From a virus, in IMG/VR virus record IMGVR_UViG_3300033182_000528, positions 1 to 30,413 of that record: a stretch of DNA of 30,413 nt, one strand, 5' to 3'. Within the stretch, counting starts at the first letter, position 1. Each line of letters opens with the position of its first letter. Shown here in pieces: positions 1-6,212 of the stretch. The notes beneath the pieces are model-generated. The model was given only the letters and a program-made list of their open reading frames with translations, searched no databases and was not told the DNA's origin. The translations under genes were made by a program, and so were the position numbers.

Positions 1-34
1 AAACCGGATCATTGGTCCGTAACAATTCTTCCAT
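1..34 (-). CDS. Partial 5' end of a divergent host gene, probably DUF2007 protein
   Basis: Only the first 11 codons are inside the window. They read MEELLRTNDPV on the minus strand from an ATG at 34. A strong Shine-Dalgarno (GGAGGGTG) sits just upstream. The peptide resembles the start of the small DUF2007 (putative signal-transducing) proteins, which are often encoded divergently from the polyprenyl synthase gene in Alphaproteobacteria. The start and strand are well supported by the ribosome-binding site. The family call rests on 11 residues and gene order, so it is tentative. Confidence 0.55.
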   Translation of the reverse strand, partial: MEELLRTNDPV

Positions 35-66
35 ATCACCCTCCGGTGAGACGCGCCGGGTTGCGC

Positions 67-96
67 TTGACCACAGGGGAGCGCGCCACCTATGCT
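67..96 (+). promoter_or_regulatory. Sigma-70-type promoter for the polyprenyl synthase gene
   Basis: TTGACC at 67-72 and TATGCT at 91-96 are separated by 18 bases, close to the housekeeping consensus. The site lies between the divergent partial gene and the polyprenyl synthase start, leaving a leader of about 50 bases. This is seen directly; activity is inferred. Confidence 0.5.
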
Positions 97-155
97 TCGG
101 CTTATACATACAACCAACAGGCCGGATACGAAACACCGGCGGAGGAAATCTACCC

Positions 156-1172
156 TTGGGAGTGGTCGTAAATCTTGAGAGCGGAAAGGACGCTTCACCG
201 TCCCTTGATGCCCTCACCCAACTCACGGCAGAAGATCTCGTCGAGGTGAACGAACTTATTGTCCGGGCAATGGACAGTCAGGTCGCTCTAATTCCTCAAC
301 TCGCGGGTCATATTGTCGCAGCGGGCGGCAAACGGATCCGGCCCATGATGACCTTGGCCTCTGCGCGTCTCTGTGGCTACCAAGGCAAGCGCCATATTGG
401 CCTCTCCGCCTGCGTGGAATTCATTCACACGGCAACGCTCCTGCATGACGATGTTGTCGACGAAAGCGAACTCCGCCGGGGATCTGCTTCCGCAAATGCG
501 GTATGGGGCAACCAGGCGAGTGTCCTGGTTGGCGATTTCCTCTTTAGCCGCGCCTTTGAACTCATGGTGGCGGACGGTTCTCTTGATGTGTTGCGGGTTC
601 TGTCCAAAGCGTCTTCTGTGATCGCGGAGGGGGAAGTCCTCCAGCTCACCACGTCGAATGATACCGAAACCGGTGAGACGGCCTATCTGGAAGTGATTCA
701 AAGTAAAACGGCCCAACTCTTCTCCGCTGCCTGCCGCATCGGTGCCCTGGTCGCGGACCGGCCCAAGGTCGAAGAAGACGCCCTCGAAACATTCGGAATG
801 AATCTGGGCATTGTCTTCCAGCTCATTGATGACGCCCTAGACTATTCCGCCAAGCAGGCAACCCTCGGCAAAACAGTGGGCGACGATTTCCGCGAAGGGA
901 AAATTACCTTGCCGGTGATCCTGGCGTTTCGCCGGGGCTACGACGAAGAACGGGCCTTTTGGCGGCGCACCCTGGAAGATCTCGACCAAACCGAAGACGA
1001 TCTGGGCCGCGCAATCGAACTCATGAACAAACATGGCGCTCTCGAAGACGCTGTGGAGCGGGCGCGGCATTACGGCGCCATTGCCCGCGATGCCATGGGC
1101 ATCTTTGAAGATGGTCCCGAAAAACAGGCCTTGCTCGATGCCATCGATTTCTGCATCGACCGGGCGTATTAA
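156..1172 (+). CDS. ispB: Polyprenyl (octaprenyl/decaprenyl) diphosphate synthase
   Basis: A trans-prenyltransferase that lengthens farnesyl or geranylgeranyl diphosphate with isopentenyl diphosphate to make the ubiquinone side chain. It is cytosolic or membrane-associated. Both aspartate-rich motifs are present: DDVVD in the segment LLHDDVVDES and DDALD in LIDDALDYS, with GGKRIRP upstream for diphosphate binding. The residue five positions before the first DDxxD is a small alanine, typical of long-chain enzymes. The start chosen is TTG at 156, preceded at good spacing by GGAGGAA (141-147), giving 338 residues, a usual family length. The frame stays open upstream to 12 but without a comparable signal; GTG at 162 is an alternative start. 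This is a host gene, separated from the prophage by the tRNA fragment. Confidence 0.93.
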   Translation: MGVVVNLESGKDASPSLDALTQLTAEDLVEVNELIVRAMDSQVALIPQLAGHIVAAGGKRIRPMMTLASARLCGYQGKRHIGLSACVEFIHTATLLHDDVVDESELRRGSASANAVWGNQASVLVGDFLFSRAFELMVADGSLDVLRVLSKASSVIAEGEVLQLTTSNDTETGETAYLEVIQSKTAQLFSAACRIGALVADRPKVEEDALETFGMNLGIVFQLIDDALDYSAKQATLGKTVGDDFREGKITLPVILAFRRGYDEERAFWRRTLEDLDQTEDDLGRAIELMNKHGALEDAVERARHYGAIARDAMGIFEDGPEKQALLDAIDFCIDRAY

Positions 1173-1187
1173 TTTAAATCACCGAAC

Positions 1188-1216
1188 TTGCCGTTTCGGC
1201 GGGCTGGCGCTATAAA
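1188..1216 (+). promoter_or_regulatory. Strong sigma-70-type promoter of the tRNA-Pro gene
   Basis: TTGCCG (1188-1193) and TATAAA (1211-1216) are spaced by exactly 17 bases. Transcription should begin near 1223, about 20 bases before the tRNA 5' end. No terminator is visible between this promoter and the plus-strand phage genes starting at 1434, so it may also drive them. Confidence 0.6.
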
Positions 1217-1243
1217 CCGGCCCTCAAATTCAGTTCCCACGGT

Positions 1244-1286
1244 CGGGGAGTGGCGCAGTCTGGTAGCGCACTTCGTTCGGGACGAA
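1244..1286 (+). tRNA. Truncated tRNA-Pro(CGG), 5' fragment only; prophage attachment junction
   Basis: The sequence matches the 5' half of a bacterial tRNA-Pro. It has acceptor strand CGGGGAG (1244-1250), a D-arm with paired GCGC/GCGC (1253-1256 and 1266-1269), anticodon stem CTTCG (1271-1275), loop TTCGGGA (1276-1282) with anticodon CGG (1278-1280), and the start of the 3' stem CGAA (1283-1286). The expected G at 1287 is A, and no variable loop, T-arm or acceptor 3' strand follows. Phage-type sequence begins here instead. tRNA anticodon loops are known integrase crossover sites. Usually the phage restores the 3' half at this side; here it does not. Confidence 0.8.
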
Positions 1287-1433
1287 ATCAAAGCCCCCTG
1301 ATTCCACACAGTTTCTTTAAATTACAATTACTTAGCAATGCACGGCAGTGTAGAACGCCACGTGAACATTGCCCATCGGGCAGTTATCGGGCGGAAATAG
1401 CTGTGGCGCAATCGTCGGGGAAAGGGGAATCCA

Positions 1434-1955
1434 ATGGCTGAGGTTTTTGTAATCAGCGACACGCACCTAGGTCACGACAATATTCTGACCTTTGAGCATG
1501 ACGGACAGCCACTCCGGCCCTTCAAATCGCTAACCGAAATGCACGTTGAAATCATCGAAAGGTGGAACCGCACAGTCTCTCCTGGAGACAAGGTTTATCA
1601 CCTGGGCGACGTGGCCTTTACGAAAGAAGGTCTGCACTTGCTCAAGATGATGAACGGCAAAAAGCGGTTAGTTCGGGGCAACCACGACCTATTCAAAACC
1701 AGCCTGTATTCCCAGTATTTCCAGGAGATTTACGGTGTCAGGCACATTAACGGGATATGGCTTACTCACGTCCCGATGCACGAAAACTCGATCAACGAAC
1801 CACGAGTAAAGATGAACATCCATGGTCATCTCCACGCCAACAAGATTGACCACCCCAAGTATTTCAACGCTTCGGTGGAGTGCATCGATTACACGCCGGT
1901 CTCTATCGACCAAATCTCCCCCATAAGCGACGGAGAAGATCATGGAACGGACTGA
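1434..1955 (+). CDS. Phage calcineurin-like metallophosphoesterase
   Basis: A 173-residue protein with all the motifs of a two-metal phosphoesterase: D9-x-H11 (SDTHLGH), G58-D59, GNHD at 82-85 and GHLH at 131-134. The substrate cannot be read from sequence; relatives hydrolyse nucleic acid or nucleotide phosphoesters. A GGGGAA ribosome-binding site lies just before the ATG. It is the first gene of a short plus-strand operon next to the attachment junction, oriented against the rest of the prophage. A second, larger metallophosphoesterase lies on the minus strand at 5031-6194. Confidence 0.85.
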   Translation: MAEVFVISDTHLGHDNILTFEHDGQPLRPFKSLTEMHVEIIERWNRTVSPGDKVYHLGDVAFTKEGLHLLKMMNGKKRLVRGNHDLFKTSLYSQYFQEIYGVRHINGIWLTHVPMHENSINEPRVKMNIHGHLHANKIDHPKYFNASVECIDYTPVSIDQISPISDGEDHGTD

Positions 1956-2259
1956 GTTTATGGCACACGTCTTCAAGACAATTGAGGCTCACCCTGATTG
2001 GCTACAAGACACCCTAACTATGGCCTCGGGTGCGGCAATGGGAAGAATGCGCCAGCGAATAGCAGAAAAGGATGTTGCGATGATGGGGGCGTTGATGCTG
2101 GCAAAAGATGGGCGATTAACCAAGGAGGTCCGGGATGCTGTGACAGAGAACATTCTTCCGGGTCTGGCACCATATGACACCGCCAGCCCAATAGAGAAAG
2201 CAATGCATGATGCGGCGCGCTCGGCCACATCAAACGAGACGGGACAGGAGCCCAAATGA
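1942..2259 (+). CDS. Hypothetical phage protein, 105 aa
   Basis: I do not recognise this protein. It overlaps the end of the metallophosphoesterase by 14 bases and has GGAG six bases before the ATG, so translation is probably coupled. The sequence looks mostly helical, methionine- and alanine-rich in the middle, with no membrane segment or metal motif. Its context suggests an accessory protein co-produced with the phosphoesterase. Confidence 0.65.
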   Translation: MERTEFMAHVFKTIEAHPDWLQDTLTMASGAAMGRMRQRIAEKDVAMMGALMLAKDGRLTKEVRDAVTENILPGLAPYDTASPIEKAMHDAARSATSNETGQEPK

Positions 2260-2332
2260 CCAGATCGGCAGATATCCGGGCAGTGTCGCGTGGTTATTCC
2301 CGTTTGCCATACGAGATTATCCCACACCTGAA

Positions 2333-2551
2333 TTACGCCTCACCATGCCCCCGAACCTGTGCCGCCCCGTCAACGGATGGTGGCCGGAGATTGGCAAAAC
2401 CGACGTTCGTCTTGTTCGCTTCCTTGATGAAATCGCGGACATACCGGTGCCAATCGTCATCGGTCATCTGCTTTCTGAGGCGTTTTGGAAAGGTTTTTTT
2501 GAGCGGCCAGAGGATGGACGGCTCAAGGTGGTCTGGATGGATTTCAAACAT
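2333..2551 (-). CDS. Possible small antisense gene, 72 aa
   Basis: On the minus strand, opposite the surrounding operon, an ATG at 2551 is preceded by a good Shine-Dalgarno (AGGAG, about six bases away). The predicted 72-residue protein has a normal mix of charged and aromatic residues, including the stretch MTDDDWHRYVRDF. The exactly opposed plus frame (running to 2599) is also open and looks protein-like. Base use at codon positions 1 and 3 does not separate the two. The ribosome-binding site favours the minus reading, but this is uncertain. No function is suggested. Confidence 0.4.
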   Translation of the reverse strand: MFEIHPDHLEPSILWPLKKTFPKRLRKQMTDDDWHRYVRDFIKEANKTNVGFANLRPPSVDGAAQVRGHGEA

Positions 2552-2612
2552 AGAGCGCTCCTATTCAGCGCTCGCCCTATCAACGGTTTAGCGACTTAGG
2601 AGGTCTGAGACA

Positions 2613-2834
2613 ATGCCAGAGCAATTGAGTGACGCCCAACTACGGGCGCTGAAATGGCTTAAGGAGCGGGGCGGTTCCGGTGTCATCAATCGTTACGGGC
2701 GGTTGCTGGCGGCAGGCGAGGTTGCCCGCCAATTCGACGCATCAACATGGCTGCGCCTTGCCGTAGCCGGTTACGTCCATTGTGCAGACTATCGAGTGAG
2801 CCTTTCCGCTGTCGGCTCAGATTGTGTCGAGTGA
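2613..2834 (+). CDS. Small winged-helix-like phage protein, 73 aa
   Basis: Preceded by an excellent ribosome-binding site (AGGAGG, about nine bases before ATG). The sequence begins with a helix (DAQLRALKWLKERGG) and continues with a pattern like small phage proteins: a conserved-looking RYGRLLAAGE, then STWLRL and GYV near a beta-hairpin. The layout suggests a winged helix, but this is an impression from the residue pattern. It is part of the plus-strand accessory operon. Confidence 0.7.
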   Translation: MPEQLSDAQLRALKWLKERGGSGVINRYGRLLAAGEVARQFDASTWLRLAVAGYVHCADYRVSLSAVGSDCVE

Positions 2835-2852
2835 ACCAGGAGATCGCGGGAA

Positions 2853-3185
2853 ATGATGAAGCTTTCAATATTTCATGACGACGAGAAGGTCTTAGTTGGG
2901 CTACCCCATTCAGAGGGCGGCGCTCAAATGATCGGAGATATCACCAGGGATTTTAGAAGCGCTATGGCAGAGGCCGAAAACTTGACCGCCCTGAAGAAAG
3001 AGCCAGTGCCAATGCGGATCACCTGCCCAGAGTGTGGGACGCTCCACATTGATGAAGGCGAGTTTGCGACAAAGCCACACCACACCCACGCCTGTCAGTC
3101 ATGTGGCCATGTGTGGAGACCGGCAATCGTGCCAACGGTCGGAGTCCAGTTTTTGCCGGGCTTCAAAAACAGTCCCGCAGACTAG
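2853..3185 (+). CDS. Zinc-ribbon phage protein, 110 aa
   Basis: The C-terminal half carries two CxxC knuckles, C58-P-E-C61 and C81-Q-S-C84, about 20 residues apart. Between them lies a GEFATKPHHTHAC segment, and the following HVWRPA is typical of small zinc-ribbon proteins common in phage genomes. Zinc binding and nucleic acid or protein contact are inferred. The N-terminal half is unrelated and helical. ATG at 2853 follows AGGAG; the second Met, one codon on, is equally possible. It is the best-recognised member of the plus-strand operon after the phosphoesterase. Confidence 0.8.
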   Translation: MMKLSIFHDDEKVLVGLPHSEGGAQMIGDITRDFRSAMAEAENLTALKKEPVPMRITCPECGTLHIDEGEFATKPHHTHACQSCGHVWRPAIVPTVGVQFLPGFKNSPAD

Positions 3186-3194
3186 GCCGAAATC

Positions 3195-3518
3195 ATGCCA
3201 GATATTACCCTGACGAGCGACGACGCGGTGACAAGTGACCTGATGAGAAAGGTTGTAGACGATGTGGGGGCCGCGATTGAAAGGACAGTCACCATAGCAC
3301 CCCTGCCTATCCCGGTCGTAGCAAGTGGGGGTAGCGTCGCTATCGGAATGATGGCCGCTTTGCTGGAACAACTCGCCGACGATCATGTGCCGGGCAGCAA
3401 ACCAGACCCCGAGTGCATTTTTCTGGCGGCGCTCATTATCGCGCGCATGGGGACACAGCATGACGACCCCATCGGACAGGCTTACCGAGATTTGGAAGCC
3501 TTAAAACCTGTCGAGTAA
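3195..3518 (+). CDS. Hypothetical phage protein, 107 aa
   Basis: Not recognised. The gene follows the zinc-ribbon gene by nine bases and continues the plus-strand operon. The middle has a hydrophobic stretch (PLPIPVVASGGSVAIGMMAALL, about 38-59) which could be buried or a weak membrane segment, and the rest is acidic. The last 83 bases are overlapped by an opposite-strand ORF (3436-3669), because the plus and minus operons converge here. Confidence 0.6.
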   Translation: MPDITLTSDDAVTSDLMRKVVDDVGAAIERTVTIAPLPIPVVASGGSVAIGMMAALLEQLADDHVPGSKPDPECIFLAALIIARMGTQHDDPIGQAYRDLEALKPVE

Positions 3519-3669
3519 TGGAGCATGAAACGCCTGCTGAAATTTCTCCGATGGATCGCCGGAGGTTTCGGCTCAATGTGGGATGCCTGAACGGCCTCAC
3601 TAGGGACACCCACACGCCCATTAGATCCGGGATAATACCTCCGAGAAGAATAGCCAGGGCTTCAAGCAT
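3436..3669 (-). CDS. Possible small membrane protein at end of lysis operon
   Basis: The last ORF of a minus-strand chain. Its ATG at 3669 overlaps the stop of the preceding 18-codon ORF (TGATG). The first 26 residues (MLEALAILLGGIIPDLMGVW...) look like a transmembrane or amphipathic helix. The remainder is arginine-rich and overlaps the end of the plus-strand gene at 3195-3518, so that part may be a shadow or a genuine convergent overlap. Only the N-terminus looks convincing. Confidence 0.33.
   Translation of the reverse strand: MLEALAILLGGIIPDLMGVWVSLVRPFRHPTLSRNLRRSIGEISAGVSCSITRQVLRLPNLGKPVRWGRHAVSPCAR
3525..3590 (+). CDS. Possible 21-aa basic amphipathic peptide
   Basis: A short frame starts with ATG at 3525, seven bases after the previous stop. 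It begins MKRLLKFLRW and ends GSMWDA: a basic, hydrophobic start and a short acidic tail. Such tiny terminal ORFs occur in phage operons, but a competing frame starts at 3518 (TAATG) and there is no spaced ribosome-binding site. Treat as a candidate only. Confidence 0.3.
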   Translation: MKRLLKFLRWIAGGFGSMWDA

Positions 3670-3725
3670 CAGCCGTAAGACCCGCCGATGTCGTTGGTGC
3701 CGCCGACAAACTCTGAATTTTTCAT
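3669..3725 (-). CDS. Possible 18-aa micropeptide
   Basis: ATG at 3725 is preceded by AAAGG about eight bases upstream. The frame encodes MKNSEFVGGTNDIGGSYG and stops in a TGATG that is the start of the next ORF. It is glycine-rich and soluble-looking. Support comes from the ribosome-binding site and the stop/start overlap; it could instead be a leader peptide for the next ORF. Confidence 0.33.
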   Translation of the reverse strand: MKNSEFVGGTNDIGGSYG

Positions 3726-3737
3726 ATCACTTGCCTT

Positions 3738-3833
3738 TCACACAACAATTTCAGGATTGAACGCCCACACAATAAATCTGAGGGCTTGGTAAATGAGGTA
3801 GCTGGCAAAGAACCAGTCAGCCACGTAGACCAC
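3738..3833 (-). CDS. Possible 31-aa hydrophobic peptide
   Basis: A GTG start at 3833 shares its first base with the TAG stop of the preceding 26-aa ORF (TAGTG). The product is rich in aromatic and aliphatic residues (DWFFASYLIYQALRFIVWAF), consistent with one membrane-spanning helix. It sits directly downstream of the holin and another tiny membrane peptide, so a lysis or membrane role is inferred. It has no recognisable family. Confidence 0.42.
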   Translation of the reverse strand: MVYVADWFFASYLIYQALRFIVWAFNPEIVV

Positions 3834-3913
3834 TAATCACCGCCATAGATGTGGATTAAGACGGCCACCCCAATCAGAAGAATGAGAATGAACACGAATA
3901 AGAGTCCGTCCAT
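3833..3913 (-). CDS. 26-aa single-pass membrane peptide next to holin
   Basis: ATG at 3913 overlaps the holin stop (TAATG), so it is translationally coupled. The product is almost all membrane helix: MDGLL, then about 15 aliphatic residues, then a polar HIYGGD end. Its position right after the 3TM holin suggests a helper or regulator of lysis (an inference). It is too short for most gene callers, but the stop/start overlap and perfect hydrophobic profile make it credible. Confidence 0.5.
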   Translation of the reverse strand: MDGLLFVFILILLIGVAVLIHIYGGD

Positions 3914-4311
3914 TATTTGCCGCTCTTGCTGAATAGATTGGTGACGCCTTTAACGGCAGGTTTGACCCCGAAACTCGCGCTAAACGCTATAATTAAGAGT
4001 ATCCAGTATTTCTCCGGCACTTCGCTCTCAAGGATTTGAAACGCCGATTTAGTCCGCTCCACCAATTCGGGGATGTCTAACAGAACACCCAAAAAAAGCG
4101 TCACGAAGGGCGTGGAAATCATCACCGTGAACCATTCATCCTTCCAGGACTTAATAGAGCCCTCCGCCATTTTCTGTTCCCAGTTGGCGGTGGATTTAAT
4201 GGCTTCCATGTGGGCTTCATGCTTCGCCTTGCCGATTTCTCGTTTCTTGGCGATATATTCCTTGCCGATGCTAAATAGGCCCCCGGCGAGGGATGTGATG
4301 AGTGATATCAT
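3913..4311 (-). CDS. Holin of the 3TM (gene-transfer-agent release) type
   Basis: A 132-residue protein with a hydrophobic N-terminus (MISLITSLAGGLFSIG), a long charged helix, and two clear membrane segments near 80-100 (VMISTPFVTLFLGVLL) and 107-125 (WILLIIAFSASFGV). This matches the holins described as 3TM, GTA-release type. Holins form inner-membrane holes that let the endolysin reach the cell wall. It lies downstream of the endolysin-like gene and upstream of two tiny membrane peptides, a lysis cassette layout. The name rests on layout and recognised composition. Confidence 0.78.
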   Translation of the reverse strand: MISLITSLAGGLFSIGKEYIAKKREIGKAKHEAHMEAIKSTANWEQKMAEGSIKSWKDEWFTVMISTPFVTLFLGVLLDIPELVERTKSAFQILESEVPEKYWILLIIAFSASFGVKPAVKGVTNLFSKSGK

Positions 4312-4385
4312 TGCTTAAAATCCATTCTAGGGTCGTTTTTCGGGCCGCTGGTGCGTATCTCTGGTTTTTTAGGGTAGTGGAGTAC

Positions 4386-4414
4386 AAAACAAGAACAATC
4401 GCCCTCAGAAGGGC
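4386..4414 (-). terminator. Weak intrinsic terminator or attenuator after endolysin gene
   Basis: On the minus strand GCCCT-TCTG-AGGGC (4401-4414) forms a short GC-rich hairpin right after the endolysin stop. It is followed by a T-rich but interrupted run (4386-4400). The stem is only five pairs, so partial termination is the most that can be claimed. About 75 bases without any ORF follow before the holin start. Confidence 0.3.
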
Positions 4415-4828
4415 TTAAAATGCCCGATTAATTCCGTCCAAAAGCTGCTCTTGTGAGTAGGGCATTACACCGTTCTCGTGGTGGATGATCGCGGAGACCA
4501 TCGGGAGCGCGTATCTCATTTCCGTCACGTCAAACGCCTCACCGGGATCAAGGTGCATACAATCCGCCACGTGCTCTATATATGAGTCCGTCTCGTTCTC
4601 CACCGGGGGTGCCCAGCGGTTAATCATGTCCCGCACATTCCAGAGTTTGTGCTTCCGCTGGTAGGTCTGGAGGATTTTATGGATCGCCCTAATCCCCATT
4701 TCGGAGCTTTCGAACTGGCAGAACCTTTCTTCCCCGTTCGTCTGGGGGTATATCTCGCCGTCCCATAGGAAACGGTCAGAGTGTTCTATGTTGCCGGGGT
4801 TATTGTTTCTAATTCCACGGGGTGTCAT
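4415..4828 (-). CDS. Phage peptidoglycan hydrolase (structural protein P5-like endolysin)
   Basis: The N-terminus RGIRNNNPGNI and the later segments GIRAIHKIL, INRWAPPVEN and IIHHENG are the hallmarks of the lysozyme-like family often annotated as structural protein P5 or phage lytic transglycosylase. The 137-residue length fits the single catalytic domain; there is no separate wall-binding domain or signal peptide. It overlaps the upstream gene by four bases (ATGA) and lies upstream of the holin, so it is most likely the endolysin. A virion-bound muralytic role is also possible. Confidence 0.82.
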   Translation of the reverse strand: MTPRGIRNNNPGNIEHSDRFLWDGEIYPQTNGEERFCQFESSEMGIRAIHKILQTYQRKHKLWNVRDMINRWAPPVENETDSYIEHVADCMHLDPGEAFDVTEMRYALPMVSAIIHHENGVMPYSQEQLLDGINRAF

Positions 4829-5034
4829 AGGTCTTCCCTAATTATGTCTCTGGTGGTCTGGGAAAGCTGATCCAGCATGTTCCCTATTTCGGTGTCTTCA
4901 AACTTGCCGGGGTAACTGATACTCATCCCCGTTACGTTCCCCTCCCCGTCTACATCAATGTGCTGGTACACCGTCCCGAATGGTGTCTTTACGCCGCGTC
5001 CAAAGCATTGATGCCTACTCACTTCATACCTCAT
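4825..5034 (-). CDS. Hypothetical protein, 69 aa
   Basis: Not recognised. Starts with an ATG overlapping the upstream stop and ends overlapping the endolysin start, so it sits inside a coupled operon. The pattern FGTVYQHIDVDGEGNVTGMSISYPGKF suggests a small beta-sheet domain followed by an acidic helix. No membrane segment. Such proteins accompany the HTH-phosphoesterase in some phages, but that link is contextual only. Confidence 0.6.
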   Translation of the reverse strand: MRYEVSRHQCFGRGVKTPFGTVYQHIDVDGEGNVTGMSISYPGKFEDTEIGNMLDQLSQTTRDIIREDL

Positions 5035-6194
5035 TGTTTGAATATCTCTGGCGTCACGTAGCCCGAGCCCTGTTCGCCGTACTCATCATGGTAGGCTATC
5101 CACATTGCCCGTCGTTCCGAGTGCCACCCTCCCCTGGCGCTGTGGGCGTCCTTGGCCGAGAGCGTAGGGTGTTGGGTGATTGTCATGCCCATATCTTCTT
5201 TGACGTGAACATGATGGAGGTGGCCGGAATGACCGTATCGATGTTTGGTGGCCCCCCAGACTTCAGGAAACTGCGCCGCAAACTGCGCTGTTAGGGCGGG
5301 CACTTTCTTTAGGTGCCCATGGTGGAACCCCAGCATGGTTAGGCCGTGCTGGTGGACGTAATACGGCAGAGGTGACGTATCCACGGTCACTCTCGACTCC
5401 TTCTCATAAAGAACAGAGAACATTTCCCGGAGCCAGACTGAGGACGCTATGTCGTGGTTGCCCTCCGCATTTAGGAGGTGAACCTCCTCGTGTTTCTCAA
5501 GCGCCATATCAACCACCATGCGAATAAGCTTGATGGCTGTTCTCACCACTTGCGTATACCGAGAGTCTGAATCCAAAAGGTGTCCGGAGGTGGGCGTGAC
5601 AGAATGTAAGGAGTCGTAGTGCAGGAAGTCGCCAAGCTGGCAAATGATCGCCTTCTTTGCATCGGGCGCTCGATTGACCATTTCAGCGAAACACCTGGCT
5701 AACGTGCTCTCAGCTATTTCGGTGTCCCAATTGTCCTGAAGCGTCTCGTCTTCCCATGCCAGAGATCCAACATGGTAATCCGTGATCGTGTAGAGGTTTA
5801 GAATGTGGTCGTTTGTATCTTTCGGGGCCTTTATGGGCTTTGCAGGTTTGATGCTCTCACAAAGGGCCTGAATACCCTCCCGCATCAGTTCAAGTTGTCT
5901 GTCCCGGTCAACCTGAGACTTGACCCACTGAGCCTTAATCTCCCCGTCCGGCCCGTACATGGTCGACGTGCCCTTGACTTGGAACCCGTCAGGGACTGGA
6001 TGAGTCATGTCATGCTCTGGAGAATAGCCACCCCGAGCAGCCTTCAAGTTAAGGGCGTTTATCGAGCTGTCTACGGTTGAACCTTGGACCCCCAACACTT
6101 TAGCCGCGGCCCGGTTTGAGCCATTTACTTCAACCGCACAGAGGATTTCCCACTGTCGGTCGGTGGCATACTGCCTTAAAGCCTGATCCGGCAT
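5031..6194 (-). CDS. HTH-domain calcineurin-like phosphoesterase, 387 aa
   Basis: Two parts. Residues 1-60 look like a helix-turn-helix (TDRQWEILCAVEVNGSNRAAAKVLGV), followed by a conserved-looking linker with THPVPDGFQVKGTS and AQWVKS. Residues from about 135 form a metallophosphoesterase with TDYHVG (about 140), QLGDFLHYD (about 188), EGNHD (about 245), HHGHL and GHSGHLHHVH (about 325-335). A nucleic acid substrate, possibly guided by the HTH, is inferred. It lies in the lysis segment, which is an unusual place for an enzyme like this. Confidence 0.83.
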   Translation of the reverse strand: MPDQALRQYATDRQWEILCAVEVNGSNRAAAKVLGVQGSTVDSSINALNLKAARGGYSPEHDMTHPVPDGFQVKGTSTMYGPDGEIKAQWVKSQVDRDRQLELMREGIQALCESIKPAKPIKAPKDTNDHILNLYTITDYHVGSLAWEDETLQDNWDTEIAESTLARCFAEMVNRAPDAKKAIICQLGDFLHYDSLHSVTPTSGHLLDSDSRYTQVVRTAIKLIRMVVDMALEKHEEVHLLNAEGNHDIASSVWLREMFSVLYEKESRVTVDTSPLPYYVHQHGLTMLGFHHGHLKKVPALTAQFAAQFPEVWGATKHRYGHSGHLHHVHVKEDMGMTITQHPTLSAKDAHSARGGWHSERRAMWIAYHDEYGEQGSGYVTPEIFKQ

Positions 6195-6212
6195 TAAATG
6201 ACCTGAAGGTTG

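Noticed and set aside
1287-1433. Group I intron within the tRNA
   Set aside because: No tRNA 3' half follows within the window and a phage gene starts 147 bases later; group I introns are longer and would be followed by the rest of the tRNA.
2256-2591. Plus-strand 111-aa frame starting at an ATGA overlap
   Set aside because: Very serine-, arginine- and cysteine-rich product, and the position with lowest G+C falls on its first codon position, unlike real genes here.
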